Positions 1 through 9,034 of a DNA stretch of 64,000 bases are shown here, piece by piece; positions within the stretch are counted from its first letter, which is position 1; every line of letters begins with the position of its first letter. Source of the DNA: Sulfurovum sp. (GTDB lineage Bacteria; Campylobacterota; Campylobacteria; Campylobacterales; Sulfurovaceae); contig JAUZSE010000006.1 in the NCBI GenBank assembly GCA_030949725.1, positions 165,806 through 229,805 of the forward strand. Reading direction: 5' to 3'. The notes under the pieces are model-generated. The model was given only the letters and a program-made list of their open reading frames with translations. It searched no databases and was not told where the DNA came from. Made by a program: the position numbers and the translations under genes.

Positions 1-276
1 CAAGCTGAACATTTTTCTAATCCACGACCACAACTCTTAGCAGAGCTTGTAAGTGCTGTGGAACTTAACAATGAAATATCTATACGAGGTGCATACATAG
101 TAGGAGCTATTTGGAACTTTGTGATTTTGGAAAAGTTGGGTAAAGATAAATATCAATATTTTGTAAGTGAAAATTTTGACTCTTCTAAGATAGGGGATTT
201 AAAAGGGATTTATCGGAATTTGGTTTTTGTTAAGGAGGAGATTATTGAGAGGGTGAAAAGGGAGAGTGTAAAGTAA
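1..276 (+). CDS. C-terminal part of a PD-(D/E)XK-like family protein, copy 1 (cut by window edge)
   Basis: The frame is open from base 1, so this is the end of a gene that starts outside the window. It carries the family's C-terminal module: the EPQ-like helix (RPQLLAELVSAVELN), then RGAYIVGAIWNFVILEKL and the tail ending in VFVKEEIIERVKRESVK. This module is nearly identical in the copies at 10602, 14338, 22961 and 31476. The catalytic part lies upstream of the window. The gene ends at the edge of the hic operator palindrome, which overlaps its stop codon. Confidence 0.8.
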   Translation, partial: QAEHFSNPRPQLLAELVSAVELNNEISIRGAYIVGAIWNFVILEKLGKDKYQYFVSENFDSSKIGDLKGIYRNLVFVKEEIIERVKRESVK

Positions 277-294
277 TGCATACTAAGTATGTAT
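276..294. promoter_or_regulatory. Near-perfect palindrome upstream of hicA (candidate HicB operator)
   Basis: ATGCATACT-A-AGTATGTAT has 8 of 9 paired positions. The same element, with one compensating difference, lies upstream of the second hic locus at 13710-13728. HicB antitoxins commonly repress their own operon through a ribbon-helix-helix domain, which fits, but binding is inferred. Confidence 0.5.
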
Positions 295-321
295 TAATAT
301 GACAGAAGATATACTATTTTT

Positions 322-537
322 ATGAGCAAAATAGATAAATTAATTGAGAAACTACGAAACAATCCTAGAAATATTTTGGATAAATATGAGTTAGAATATA
401 TTTGGGGCAAAGGTGACCATTTAAATGTTCGCCATCCTAAAATAAATTATATTTTAATCATACCAGCACATAAACCAATCCAACCTATCTATACCATAAA
501 GCTTTTGAAAATGATAGATGAAATCAGTGGAGAATAG
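322..537 (+). CDS. hicA: HicA-family mRNA interferase toxin
   Basis: This 71-residue protein matches the HicA toxin fold, a double-stranded-RNA-binding-like ribonuclease that cleaves mRNA when free of HicB. The family hallmarks are visible: an N-terminal KLIEKLRNNPRN helix, then GKGDHLNVRHP with the catalytic-type histidine near residue 33, and IPAHKPIQPIYTIKLLKMI at the end. The length is typical. The hicB antitoxin follows one base after the stop codon. The toxin-first order is usual for hic operons. A truncated second copy lies at 13732. Confidence 0.85.
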   Translation: MSKIDKLIEKLRNNPRNILDKYELEYIWGKGDHLNVRHPKINYILIIPAHKPIQPIYTIKLLKMIDEISGE

Positions 538-538
538 T

Positions 539-853
539 ATGAATGAAGAGATAAAAATAAGAAAATTAACAGATTTTGAAGGTGGAGAATATTTGGCAGA
601 ATATACGCATCTAAAAGGATGTATGGCTGATGGAGAAACTAAAATAGAAGCTTTGCAAGAATTAGAAAAAGCAAAAGAGAGTTGGCTTATATCGGCTAAA
701 GAGTTCAATATCAATCATAAAGAAAAGATAAAATATAAAAGAATTTCTGTCACTTTTCCTGAAACGCTTTTAAATCAATTAGACAAAGCGTTAAAAGAGA
801 AATTACATATAAGTAGAAGTGCTTTTTTCAACAAAGTGTGTATAAAAGTTTGA
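539..853 (+). CDS. hicB: HicB-family antitoxin, C-terminus altered by a frameshift
   Basis: HicB antitoxins neutralise HicA and repress the operon. The N-terminal half (residues 1-55, with GGEYLAEYTHLKGCMADG) is the degenerate RNase-H-like HicB fold. The second half (RISVTFPETLLNQLDKALKE) is a ribbon-helix-helix DNA-binding segment. The start at 539 follows GGAGAA and sits just after the hicA stop; an upstream in-frame start at 518 would overlap hicA and lacks support. Compared with the copy at 13886, one base is missing near position 827, so the last residues read NKVCIKV instead of QQSVYKSLNL. The change touches only the tail, so function may survive. Confidence 0.8.
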   Translation: MNEEIKIRKLTDFEGGEYLAEYTHLKGCMADGETKIEALQELEKAKESWLISAKEFNINHKEKIKYKRISVTFPETLLNQLDKALKEKLHISRSAFFNKVCIKV

Positions 854-891
854 ATTTATAGGGATGGATTTTCATTTTTCTTGGGATTAAT

Positions 892-933
892 TTTAAACTT
901 TGAGTATAATATATTAAAATAAAAGGGGAGTAG
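892..933 (+). promoter_or_regulatory. Repeated leader with -10 box TATAAT (copy 1)
   Basis: The segment contains AACTTTGAGTATAATATATT, with TATAAT at 905-910, and GGGGAG ahead of the ATG at 934. The same leader recurs at about 17118-17150, split from its left part by an IS, and at about 27639-27678. It looks like a mobile promoter/leader unit that has been copied in front of different genes. Confidence 0.55.
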
Positions 934-1146
934 ATGAAAACCATACAATTAGAGATAAAAGATGATTATTTAGACAATATTGTAAATTTTTTAAAACTAC
1001 TGCCTAAAAATGTAGTACAAATAAAAGAGATAGATACTACAACGATACAAGAGTATAAACTATGGAGTAAAGAAGAGTTGGAACATATCTCTAAAGTTGA
1101 TTTATCTACACCTCTTGAAGATGATGAGGACTATAGTAAATGGTAG
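934..1146 (+). CDS. Putative antitoxin of a PemK/MazF-type pair
   Basis: This 70-residue protein starts at an ATG preceded by GGGGAG. Its stop overlaps the start of the toxin gene by seven bases, the usual antitoxin-first arrangement of such pairs. An N-terminal beta/alpha segment (MKTIQLEIKDDYLDNIVNFL) could be a dimerisation domain, and the acidic tail (TPLEDDEDYSKW) could wrap the toxin. No named antitoxin family is recognised; the role is inferred from the neighbour. A shrunken deletion derivative lies at 27679-27753. Confidence 0.65.
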   Translation: MKTIQLEIKDDYLDNIVNFLKLLPKNVVQIKEIDTTTIQEYKLWSKEELEHISKVDLSTPLEDDEDYSKW

Positions 1147-1466
1147 GGAGTATCTATTTAGCAAAAATATATTTTACGGATGGTGTAAAGTTTAAATTAA
1201 GACCTATTTTAATTATAAAAGAAAACTCATTTGGTGATTTTATTTATATACCATTTACAACAAATCCACACAACAAAAACAGTATGAGGTTTACTAATGA
1301 CTTTTTAAAAAATGGTAGTTTCAATAAAGAGAGTTATCTTATTATTGATAAAACTTGTACAATCTCACCCCATTTATTAGACAGAAAAATAGCCGATATT
1401 ACAGAAGATAAATTATTTGAAATATATGATGTGTATTGTGGTTTTTTGAAGAGTGTAAAATGTTAA
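1140..1466 (+). CDS. PemK/MazF-like endoribonuclease toxin
   Basis: The 108-residue protein has the layout of the PemK/MazF family: an early beta-strand pair (GSIYLAKIYFTDGVKFKLRPILII), a middle strand (YIPFTTNP), the conserved-looking LIIDKTCTISPHLL strand, and a closing helix (ITEDKLFEIYDVYCGFLKS). Family members cut mRNA at short sequences to stop growth. The arginine-proline of KLRPILI sits where the family has its RP motif. Start ATGG overlaps the antitoxin end. Divergence from textbook members is large, so the assignment is good but not certain. Confidence 0.7.
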   Translation: MVGSIYLAKIYFTDGVKFKLRPILIIKENSFGDFIYIPFTTNPHNKNSMRFTNDFLKNGSFNKESYLIIDKTCTISPHLLDRKIADITEDKLFEIYDVYCGFLKSVKC

Positions 1467-1470
1467 AAAT

Positions 1471-1608
1471 AATATTCTTCAGTATGAAGGCTTTTATCTT
1501 CAATTTTTTGGGCTTGATATTATCGGTGAAGATAAATATATCTACATCATAGAGTTCAAAGTAGGTAAGGGTGAAGTAAATGAACAAATCAATAAAAATA
1601 AAAGCTAA
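1471..1608 (+). pseudogene. Fragment of the AAA-like ATPase/nuclease gene, C-terminal part with internal deletions
   Basis: Read in frame, this gives QYEGFYLQFFGLDIIGED followed by KYIYIIEFKVGKG, which matches the end of the intact gene at 25999-27543. Two internal segments are missing, including the stretch with the first catalytic aspartate (GRIDLTVK). It keeps the EFK motif only. It has no start and is a relic of a former copy next to the toxin-antitoxin pair. Confidence 0.75.
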
Positions 1609-1622
1609 AAAAGGTACTAAAA

Positions 1623-3336
1623 ATGAATAAAAATATTAGAGCAATTAAAGAACTTTTAGAATTAGATTTTCTTATTCCATCCTATCAAAGAGGATATAGA
1701 TGGGATAAACAGCAAATAGAAGATTTATTAGAGGATATATGGGATTTTACAAATCTTGGCAGAAAAGGAAAAGGTGAATTTTATTGTTTATAGCCAATTA
1801 TAGTAAAAAAGAAAGATAGTAAATATCTTCTGATTGATGGACAACAAAGGCTAACGACTATATATATCTTATTATCATGTTTAGAGGATATAGGAATTAT
1901 GCTTTATGGAGAAAATAAAAAATATACAATAGAGTATACTACAAGAAAAGATAGTGAAGACTTTTTAAAAAATATAAAAAATATTATAACTGAAGATGAT
2001 AGTAATATTGACTACTATTATATCAGTAAAGCTTTCCTAATAATTAAAGAGTGGTTTGATAAAAATCCCAGTAGAAAAGTAAAGTTTTTTGATAGCTTAA
2101 CAAATTTTGAAATTGAAGATGATAAAGATACCTCAAATAATGTAAGAGTTATATGGTATGAAATTGGTGAAAGCGAAAGTGAAATTGAAGTTTTTACTAG
2201 AATTAATAGTGGTAAAATACCATTAACAAATGCTGAACTTATTAAAGCACTTTTTTTAAATAGTAAAAACTTTAATAATACAGAGAAAGATATAAAACAG
2301 ATAGAAATTTCAAAAGAATGGGATGAGATGGAGTATGCGTTACAAGATAATGAATTTTGGTATTTTTTAACAAAAGATAAAAATTATTCTACGCGTATTG
2401 AATTAGTATTTGAAATATATTCAAATATAGAGTTAAAAGATGGATATGCTACTTATCGATATTTTGCTAAAGAAGATAATATCGTTAAATTATGGTCTGA
2501 GGAAAATGAAAGTATAAAAAAAGTTTTTTTAAGTCTAAAATATTGGTTTGATAATCGTAAGCTTTATCATTTGATAGGTTTTTTAATATCAGAAGATATA
2601 AAAACGGCACAGTCTTTATATCAAAACTTTAAAGATAAAACTAAAAGTGAATTTAGAAAATACTTATATAAAATAGTTAAAGAGCATATAAGTTTAGAGG
2701 AAGTAGATAATTTAGAGTATGGAAAAACAAAAGATAATAAAAAAATTAAACGCATCTTATTACTATTTAATATCGCAACTATCTTAAATAATAAGGATAG
2801 TTATATAAGATTTTCATTTGATAAGTTTAATAAAGAAAAGTGGACTTTAGAACATATTCATGCACAACAAGAAAAGGTTCTATCTGATACAAAAAAAACA
2901 AAAAGAATGGCTAGAGACAAGCAAAAAATATATTAGTGATTGTATGGAAAGTAATAAAAAATCTAAGCGAGAAAAATTACTTAATAGAATAAATATAGCT
3001 ATAAAATCTGAAAAGATTGATGAATTTGATAGTTTGCAAGATGATATATTTAATACATTTGGTATGAGTGAAATTCATACTATTGATAATTTAGCATTAC
3101 TTTCTAATAAAAATAATTCGGCTTTAAATAATAATATTTTTCCTAAAAAAAGAGATATTATTATTCAAAAAGATAAAGCAGGAGAGTTTATACCTATTTG
3201 TACAAAAAATGTATTTTTAAAATATTATAGTAAGGATATTAGTAAGCTTTATTTTTGGAAAGATAGGGATAGGGAAGAATATATATTAGAAATGAAAGAT
3301 GTTATCGAAAATTTTTTAGGAGAGATAAATGACTAA
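1623..3336 (+). pseudogene. DUF262/DUF1524 (GmrSD-like) protein, broken by a nonsense codon and a frameshift
   Basis: GmrSD-type proteins are type IV restriction enzymes that attack modified phage DNA. The DUF262 hallmarks are present: SYQRGYRW near 1677 and LIDGQQRLTTIYIL near 1837. The C-terminal WTLEHIHAQQ (about 2850) matches the DUF1524 nuclease-like domain. An in-frame TAG at 1791-1793 interrupts FYCL-PIIVKKK, most simply a CAG to TAG change. A second break lies in the A8 run near 2890, after which the frame continues from DTKK to SKKYISDCMESNKK and ends at 3336. The full product would be about 570 residues. The next DUF262 gene overlaps its end by eight bases, so the two were probably one operon. 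Confidence 0.75.
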
Positions 3337-4140
3337 TTTAAAAAAGCTTTTAAATGAATATGCTATTCAAGTTCCAATTATACAAAGAGATTATGCTCAA
3401 GGAAGAGATGAAAAAAAAAGTATTAGAAATTAGAGATACTTTTTTAAATTCTATATCCGATAGATTAATTGATAATAAAAAACTACATTTAGATTTTGTT
3501 TATGGAAGTATCAAAGATTATGTATTCAAGCCTCTTGATGGACAACAAAGACTTACAACACTTTTTTTACTTTATTGGTATTTTGGTAAAAAAGAAAATA
3601 TTGATATAAAATTTTTAGAAAATTTTACTTATGAAACAAGAGCAAGTTCACGAGAATTTTGTCAGAAACTGGTAAAGAATGATTTTGATTTTTCTAATGA
3701 AAATTTAATTGAAAATATTAGGGATTCTACATGGTTTTTAGCTTTTTGGAAAAATGATCCAACAATTAAATCAATGTTAATTATGATAGAGAGTATTCAT
3801 CAAAAGTTTAAAAAAAAATAATCTTTTTGATAAACTTCAAAATATAACATTTGAGTTTTTTGAACTAGAGAAATTTGGACTAGATGATGATTTGTATATC
3901 AAAATGAATGCAAGAGGTAAACCTTTAACAGAATTTGAAAATTTTAAAGCAAAATTTGAACAGTTTTTAGGAGAGAAAGACGAAGAGTTAAAAAAAGAGT
4001 TTGAAATAAAAATAGATAATCAATGGACAGATTTTTTTTGGAAATATAAAGATAAAAATTATCTAATTGATAGAGCATTTATGAATTATTTTTATTATAT
4101 TAGCGAAATGTTATATAATAAAAAAACTTCTGACTCTAAA
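3329..4140 (+). pseudogene. Second DUF262-family gene, N-terminal piece (before the first IS)
   Basis: The start MTNLKKLLNEYAIQVPIIQR-DYAQGR fits the DUF262 N-terminal motif. PLDGQQRLTTLFLLYW (about 3533) and YIKMNARGKPLTEFENFKAKFE (about 3894) are strong family signatures. Two frameshifts are seen, in an A9 run near 3415 and another near 3815. The piece ends at GACTCTAAA, the target duplication of the IS at 4141. Pieces at 5414, about 6885 and 8470 continue the same protein. Intact, it would exceed 600 residues and was probably the operon partner of the gene at 1623. Confidence 0.75.
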
Positions 4141-5413
4141 TAGGTCATTTTCATACAATTCCAAGCAAGAACAAAGCGAATAAATGTTTAAAATAATCTA
4201 TGAAAATAGAAATTAAAGAATTAATAAATATAGAAATGACCCTAGAGATATTAGAAAAATTGCCAGATTATAGAGTAACAAAAGAGAAGATAGAATATGA
4301 CCAAAGAGATGTATTATTTGGTGTTTTATGTAGTATGTTTGTAGGAAATATTGAAATAAAAGATAAACATAATTGGCTAGAGATAAACTTCAATGAGAAG
4401 TACTTTAAAAGGATGATAGGGAAAGAAAATGAAGAGCTTAAAATACCTTCATATTCAACAATAAGAAGAATGATAATAAACATAGATTCTACTATCTTAG
4501 AAGAGATGTTTAGAGCGTATTTTATACCTAAAGTTGAGTTCAATGAGAAGACACAATTAGCCGTAGATGGAAAGACAATGAATGGAAGTGGACGCAAGGG
4601 GAAATATACTGTTAAACGGAATGTAGGTATGCTAAATGTAGTGGAAACAGCATCTAAAATTGTGATTGCCCATAGAGAGTTAGGAGCTAAGAAGTCCGAG
4701 ATACCCGAGTTTCAAAAGGTATTAGAGATGGAGTTTTCAGATAAACCATTTCTATATACCTTTGATGCACTTAATACCCAAGTAGAGAGCCTAAATGGGA
4801 TTGAGGCTAAAGGAAAAAGGTATTTAGCCAAAGTCAAAGGTAACCAAAAAACATTACTTAAACAGGTGCATCAAGCCTTTGAAGAGGAATCTGCAAAAGA
4901 GAATAATACTATCTTAGAAGAGAAAGATAAAAGAGAGTCTATTGAAGGGAATAAATGGGTAAAAAGAGAGACTTTCGTTTTGAGTTCAAAAAATGATGAA
5001 TCACTCATTGATAATAGCTCTTTTAGTCATATAAAATCAATCATTAAGCAGGTAAAATATATAAGTGACAATGAGGGTAAAATAAAAGTAAAAGAGCAAT
5101 ATTTAATTGCAAATTTTTTAGAAAGTGCTACCTACTTTAAAGAAGGTATCAAAGACCATTGGCGTTGTGAAACTTACCATTATTATAAAGACAGATTAAC
5201 CAAAGAGGACGATTGTAAAATATCAGTCAATCCTTTTGGATTAGCTATTCTTAGGAGTTTTGTCATTAATTGCATACAACTTCACCTAAACAAGCATAAA
5301 CCTGACAATAAAAGCCTCAATATGTCGGGTATTTTTAAAAGTTGTGGGAATAACCCTCACTTTCTGGGTAGATTAGTTACATAGTTGGGTTTATATTGTA
5401 TGAAAATGACCTA
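4141..5413 (+). mobile_element. ISAs1-family insertion sequence, copy A
   Basis: The ends are inverted repeats: TAGGTCATTTTCATACAA on the left and its reverse complement on the right. The element is flanked by a 9-base target duplication, GACTCTAAA, at 4132-4140 and 5414-5422. It is 1273 bases long, exactly the length of copy B at 7197. It splits the DUF262 gene. Confidence 0.9.
4200..5384 (+). CDS. ISAs1-family transposase
   Basis: This intact 394-residue DDE transposase matches the ISAs1 family: an N-terminal DUF4338-like segment (LPDYRVTKEKIEYDQRDVLFGVLCSMFVGN), the AVDGKTMNGS motif near residue 122 with the first aspartate, TFDALNTQ with the second, and KDHWRCETYHYYKDRLTKEDD with the last acidic residue. 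It is nearly identical to the protein at 7256, differing at a handful of N-terminal residues. It is likely functional. Confidence 0.9.
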   Translation: MKIEIKELINIEMTLEILEKLPDYRVTKEKIEYDQRDVLFGVLCSMFVGNIEIKDKHNWLEINFNEKYFKRMIGKENEELKIPSYSTIRRMIINIDSTILEEMFRAYFIPKVEFNEKTQLAVDGKTMNGSGRKGKYTVKRNVGMLNVVETASKIVIAHRELGAKKSEIPEFQKVLEMEFSDKPFLYTFDALNTQVESLNGIEAKGKRYLAKVKGNQKTLLKQVHQAFEEESAKENNTILEEKDKRESIEGNKWVKRETFVLSSKNDESLIDNSSFSHIKSIIKQVKYISDNEGKIKVKEQYLIANFLESATYFKEGIKDHWRCETYHYYKDRLTKEDDCKISVNPFGLAILRSFVINCIQLHLNKHKPDNKSLNMSGIFKSCGNNPHFLGRLVT

Positions 5414-5510
5414 GACTCTAAAGCACTAAATGAAATAGATTTTAAAACTATAACCTATATATATTCTGATGAGCCACTTGCAGATTACCCAAAAACCCAC
5501 AATTAAAGCT
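5414..5510 (+). pseudogene. Second DUF262-family gene, short middle piece
   Basis: After removal of the IS at 4141 and one target copy, the reading frame runs on without a break: NKKTSDSK then ALNEIDFKTITYIYSDEPLA. This direct continuity supports a single ancestral gene. The piece ends close to 5500, where the next insertion begins. Confidence 0.65.
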
Positions 5511-6884
5511 AAATTAAAGTTTCAAAAAGCCCCAAATAACTTCATTTGTTGTATAATTCATTATCATAAAAACTAAAAATAAATAAAACCAAAAGGACTT
5601 TTTGATGAAGAATATTATACCAAGTTTATCTAAAATGTGGAATAAAGTTTTGAAGTTAGAAAAAACTCTCTTCCCCGCTCTCAAAGAGGAATTAAGACTA
5701 GAAGAGCTAAGTACTAAAGAACAAAAACTCATTAGTATATTAGACTTCGCCGAAATAGAACAAAATATCACTGTTGTAACTATCACAAATACTCCTAAAG
5801 ATAGAGAAGAGATGGCAAGAGCATTTATAGCAAAGTCAGTTTACAATATACAAACAACAAGAGATTTAATAGATAGGCTTCGTGTTGATAGAACTCTTAG
5901 AATGTTATGTGGTTGGGAATACTCCAATAAGATTCCAAGTGAAGCTAAATTTTCTAGGGTATTTAAAGAGTTCACTGATTTGCAAATAGCACAAAAGACT
6001 CAAGAGCAGTTCGTAGCGAAGTACCTCTCAGATGTAATATTTCTATATAACGCAACAGATGCCACAAAGATGCTACTGAGAGAAAAACCTATCAAAGTAG
6101 AAAAAGAGAAAGAGAAGCCCAAGCACAAACCTGGAAGACCTAAAAAAGGTGAAGTAAGAGAAGCAATCAAACCTAAGATATTAGAACAACAAAAAGAGAT
6201 GCAAACAGTAGAAGAGATGCTTGCTCTTGTATCAACGAACTGTGGTGTAGGAGTAAAACAGAACTCCAAAGGCAATAGAGAGGTTTGGATAGGTGGTAAA
6301 CTACATATATCAGCAGTAGATGGAGATATCCCAATAACAGCTTTCTACTCAGGTGCAAATGTACACGATAGTTCAGTAGCCTTACCTCTAATGCTAGAGA
6401 CAAGCAATAGAATAAACTACCTCTTTGACCTTCAAGATGCAGGATATGATGCTGACATTATCAGAGAGTTTTCAATCAAACTTAAGCATAGACCGATTAT
6501 AGATATTAATCCAAAAAACTCTAAAGCATTAAAAGAGAAAATCTTACTAATCAAAGAAGAGAAAATAAAGTTCAAATGGTTGAACTTGGAACAATCATCA
6601 GACATTCACCACTATAACCAAAGAAGTATGGTTGAGAGAGTCAATAAATATCTAAAAGATGACTTTGGATGCAATACAATATATTATCAAGGAGCAGATA
6701 AAGTAGCTTCCGTATTAGCATTTGGTGTTTTATCTGTTTGTATTCATCAAAGTTTGAAGTTAGTAACATAAACTAAAAAAAGGGAGGAAATAGTTCAAAA
6801 TATAGATGAGAAAGCATAAAGCACGCAATAGTTATTCACATATTTAGAGAATTGGGTGATATTTTTCTAAAATGATGAAAATAG
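5511..6884 (+). mobile_element. Insertion sequence with a 389-residue DDE transposase; ends uncertain
   Basis: The interval between two DUF262 pieces holds one complete transposase and short AT-rich flanks. I could not find convincing terminal inverted repeats or a target duplication, so the limits are set only by the neighbouring gene pieces. Near the right limit AATAGTTATTCACAT (6828) and AATAGTTGTTCACAT (6881) form an imperfect direct repeat that may mark the end. Confidence 0.55.
5605..6771 (+). CDS. DDE transposase, IS4/IS5-like superfamily, family not assigned
   Basis: The protein is about 388 residues. Likely catalytic residues sit in HISAVDGDIPITAFYSGANVHD, LFDLQDAGYDAD and RSMVERVNKYLKDDFG, the D-D-E order of a transposase. 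A lysine-rich linker (residues about 165-190, with KHKPGRPKKGE) contains a GRPKKG AT-hook-like motif that may bind DNA. The ATG at 5605 follows AAAAGG; the TTG just before it is a weaker choice. It is intact, unlike the gene it interrupts. Confidence 0.8.
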   Translation: MKNIIPSLSKMWNKVLKLEKTLFPALKEELRLEELSTKEQKLISILDFAEIEQNITVVTITNTPKDREEMARAFIAKSVYNIQTTRDLIDRLRVDRTLRMLCGWEYSNKIPSEAKFSRVFKEFTDLQIAQKTQEQFVAKYLSDVIFLYNATDATKMLLREKPIKVEKEKEKPKHKPGRPKKGEVREAIKPKILEQQKEMQTVEEMLALVSTNCGVGVKQNSKGNREVWIGGKLHISAVDGDIPITAFYSGANVHDSSVALPLMLETSNRINYLFDLQDAGYDADIIREFSIKLKHRPIIDINPKNSKALKEKILLIKEEKIKFKWLNLEQSSDIHHYNQRSMVERVNKYLKDDFGCNTIYYQGADKVASVLAFGVLSVCIHQSLKLVT

Positions 6885-7196
6885 TTGTTCACATTTTTTT
6901 TAAATCTTGAAAATTTCGATAAGGTGGATTTATTTTGGTGACTGGGATTGAATTTGCAAGTGGCTCTGATATAAAGAATATTAAATTTTTATTTAAATCA
7001 TTAGATAATTTAGAAAATATAAAAGATAGTTTTAATAGCTTATTTTCTAGTAATAGTTATGAAATGAACAAAGTAACACTTTTTGAGAAAGATATAAATT
7101 TTCTGGAGTATGTAATAGAAAAAGGTTATAATGATAGAAGCTTTGGTGTTCAAAAAAAAATTAATTCTTTTTTTAGTTATTTATTATGTAGTGGAT
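6885..7196 (+). pseudogene. Second DUF262-family gene, third piece
   Basis: This piece reads LENFDKVDLFW, a frameshift, then TGIEFASGSDIKNIKFLFKS and onward to YNDRSFGVQKK. A further shift in the A9 run near 7151 puts the end in the frame that continues after the next IS (IYYVVDNKISNEFK). The piece ends at TGTAGTGGAT, the target duplication of the IS at 7197. The N-terminal junction with the upstream IS is not resolved. Confidence 0.6.
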
Positions 7197-8469
7197 TAGG
7201 TCATTTTCATACAATTCCAAGCAAGAACAAAGCGAATAAATGTTTAAAATAATCTATGAAAATAGAAATTAAAGAATTAATAAATATAGAAATGACCCTA
7301 GAGATATTAGAAAGATTGCCAGATTATAGAGTAACAAAAGAGAAGATAGAACATAACCAAAGAGATGTATTATTTGGTGTTTTATGTAGTATGTTTGTAG
7401 GAAATATAGAAATAAAAGATAAACATAATTGGCTAAAGATAAACTTCAATGAGAAGTACTTTAAAAGGCTGATAGGGAAAGAAAATGAAGAGCTTAACAT
7501 ACCTTCATATTCAACAATAAGAAGAATGATAATAAACATAGATTCTACTATCTTAGAAGAGATGTTTAGAGCGTATTTTATACCTAAAGTTGAGTTCAAT
7601 GAGAAGACACAATTAGCCGTAGATGGAAAGACAATGAATGGAAGTGGACGCAAGGGGAAATATACTGTTAAACGGAATGTAGGTATGCTAAATGTAGTGG
7701 AAACAGCATCTAAAATTGTGATTGCCCATAGAGAGTTAGGAGCTAAGAAGTCCGAGATACCCGAGTTTCAAAAGGTATTAGAGATGGAGTTTTCAGATAA
7801 ACCATTTCTATATACCTTTGATGCACTAAATACCCAAGTAGAGAGCCTAAATGGGATTGAGGCTAAAGGAAAAAGGTATTTAGCCAAAGTCAAAGGTAAC
7901 CAAAAAACATTACTTAAACAGGTGCATCAAGCCTTTGAAGAGGAATCTGCAAAAGAGAATAATACTATCTTAGAAGAGAAAGATAAAAGAGAGTCTATTG
8001 AAGGGAATAAATGGGTAAAAAGAGAGACTTTCGTTTTGAGTTCAAAAAATGATGAATCACTCATTGATAATAGCTCTTTTAGTCATATAAAATCAATCAT
8101 TAAGCAGGTAAAATATATAAGTGACAATGAGGGTAAAATAAAAGTAAAAGAGCAATATTTAATTGCAAACTTTTTAGAAAGTGCTACCTACTTTAAAGAA
8201 GGTATCAAAGACCATTGGCGTTGTGAAACTTACCATTATTATAAAGACAGATTAACCAAAGAGGACGATTGTAAAATATCAGTCAATCCTTTTGGATTAG
8301 CTATTCTTAGGAGTTTTGTCATTAATTGCATACAACTTCACCTAAACAAGCATAAACCCGACAATAAAAGCCTCAATATGTCGGGTATTTTTAAAAGTTG
8401 TGGGAACAACCCTCACTTTTTGGGTAGATTAGTTACATAGTTGGGTTTATATTGTATGAAAATGACCTA
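7197..8469 (+). mobile_element. ISAs1-family insertion sequence, copy B
   Basis: It has the same length and terminal repeats as copy A. The flanks carry a 10-base target duplication, TGTAGTGGAT, at 7187-7196 and 8470-8479. Near identity to copy A and clean duplications point to recent insertion. Confidence 0.9.
7256..8440 (+). CDS. ISAs1-family transposase, copy B
   Basis: This intact 394-residue protein is the twin of the transposase at 4200. Differences are confined to the first ~90 residues (for example EILERLPDY for EILEKLPDY, and EELNIPSYS for EELKIPSYS). All catalytic motifs (AVDGKTMNGS, TFDALNTQ, HWRCETYHYYKDRLTKEDD) are kept. Two intact near-identical copies in one gene suggest an active element in this strain. 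Confidence 0.9.
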   Translation: MKIEIKELINIEMTLEILERLPDYRVTKEKIEHNQRDVLFGVLCSMFVGNIEIKDKHNWLKINFNEKYFKRLIGKENEELNIPSYSTIRRMIINIDSTILEEMFRAYFIPKVEFNEKTQLAVDGKTMNGSGRKGKYTVKRNVGMLNVVETASKIVIAHRELGAKKSEIPEFQKVLEMEFSDKPFLYTFDALNTQVESLNGIEAKGKRYLAKVKGNQKTLLKQVHQAFEEESAKENNTILEEKDKRESIEGNKWVKRETFVLSSKNDESLIDNSSFSHIKSIIKQVKYISDNEGKIKVKEQYLIANFLESATYFKEGIKDHWRCETYHYYKDRLTKEDDCKISVNPFGLAILRSFVINCIQLHLNKHKPDNKSLNMSGIFKSCGNNPHFLGRLVT

Positions 8470-9034
8470 TGTAGTGGATAATAAAATAAGTAATGAATTT
8501 AAAGACCTTATCCGAGTTGTTAGAAACTTTATAGAGAGAATTAGAAGTTTACAAAAACAACATCTTCATTATACAGCAACTCCTAATTATAAAGATTTAC
8601 ATAGATTATTACAACTTTTTACAGAGAATATAAATAAAAATATCTATCAGGAATTAACAAATAATACTAATAAATGGCATGATAAAGAATTTAAACAAGA
8701 AATTAAAAAAGCAAATCTTATTGTAAAAAATATACAATTTAAAGAAATAATATTTCAATTAGAAGATTATATATATTTAAAAGGAGATATTACTAATTTT
8801 TTAAATGACGAAATCAATAAAATGGAACTTTATGTAATATATATAAGGGAAATATTTGATAATACAAACGATGATTTAATCATTAGAGCAATGATTAGTG
8901 TTGGAGATTGTCGTTTTAGTAAAGGTGGTACAGCAAGAATTAATGCAAGGTATTTTTTTTGGAAAAAACAATTTATGGGAAATATTTTTAACAAATTCTA
9001 ATTTTAATGAAAATTTTTCTCTTCAAGTTTTTAT
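8470..9034 (+). pseudogene. Second DUF262-family gene, C-terminal piece
   Basis: The frame VVDNKISNEFKDLIRVVRNF continues through LENFTEN-like helices to RINARYFFWKKQFMGNIFNKF and a stop at 9001; a one-base shift there would extend it (SNFNENFSLQVF) up to the IS4 element at 9035. The segment FKDLIRVVRNFIERIR is typical of the helical C-terminal part of DUF262 proteins. The gene has thus been cut by three insertions and abuts a fourth. Confidence 0.65.

Noticed and set aside
6000..6403. Minus-strand frames within the transposase at 5605
   Set aside because: They are shadows of the intact transposase with no motif of their own.
6832..6893. DnaA-box-like TTATTCACA and TTGTTCACA as a replication origin
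   Set aside because: Only two boxes, no dnaA or dnaN nearby and no AT-rich unwinding element; they fit an IS end better.
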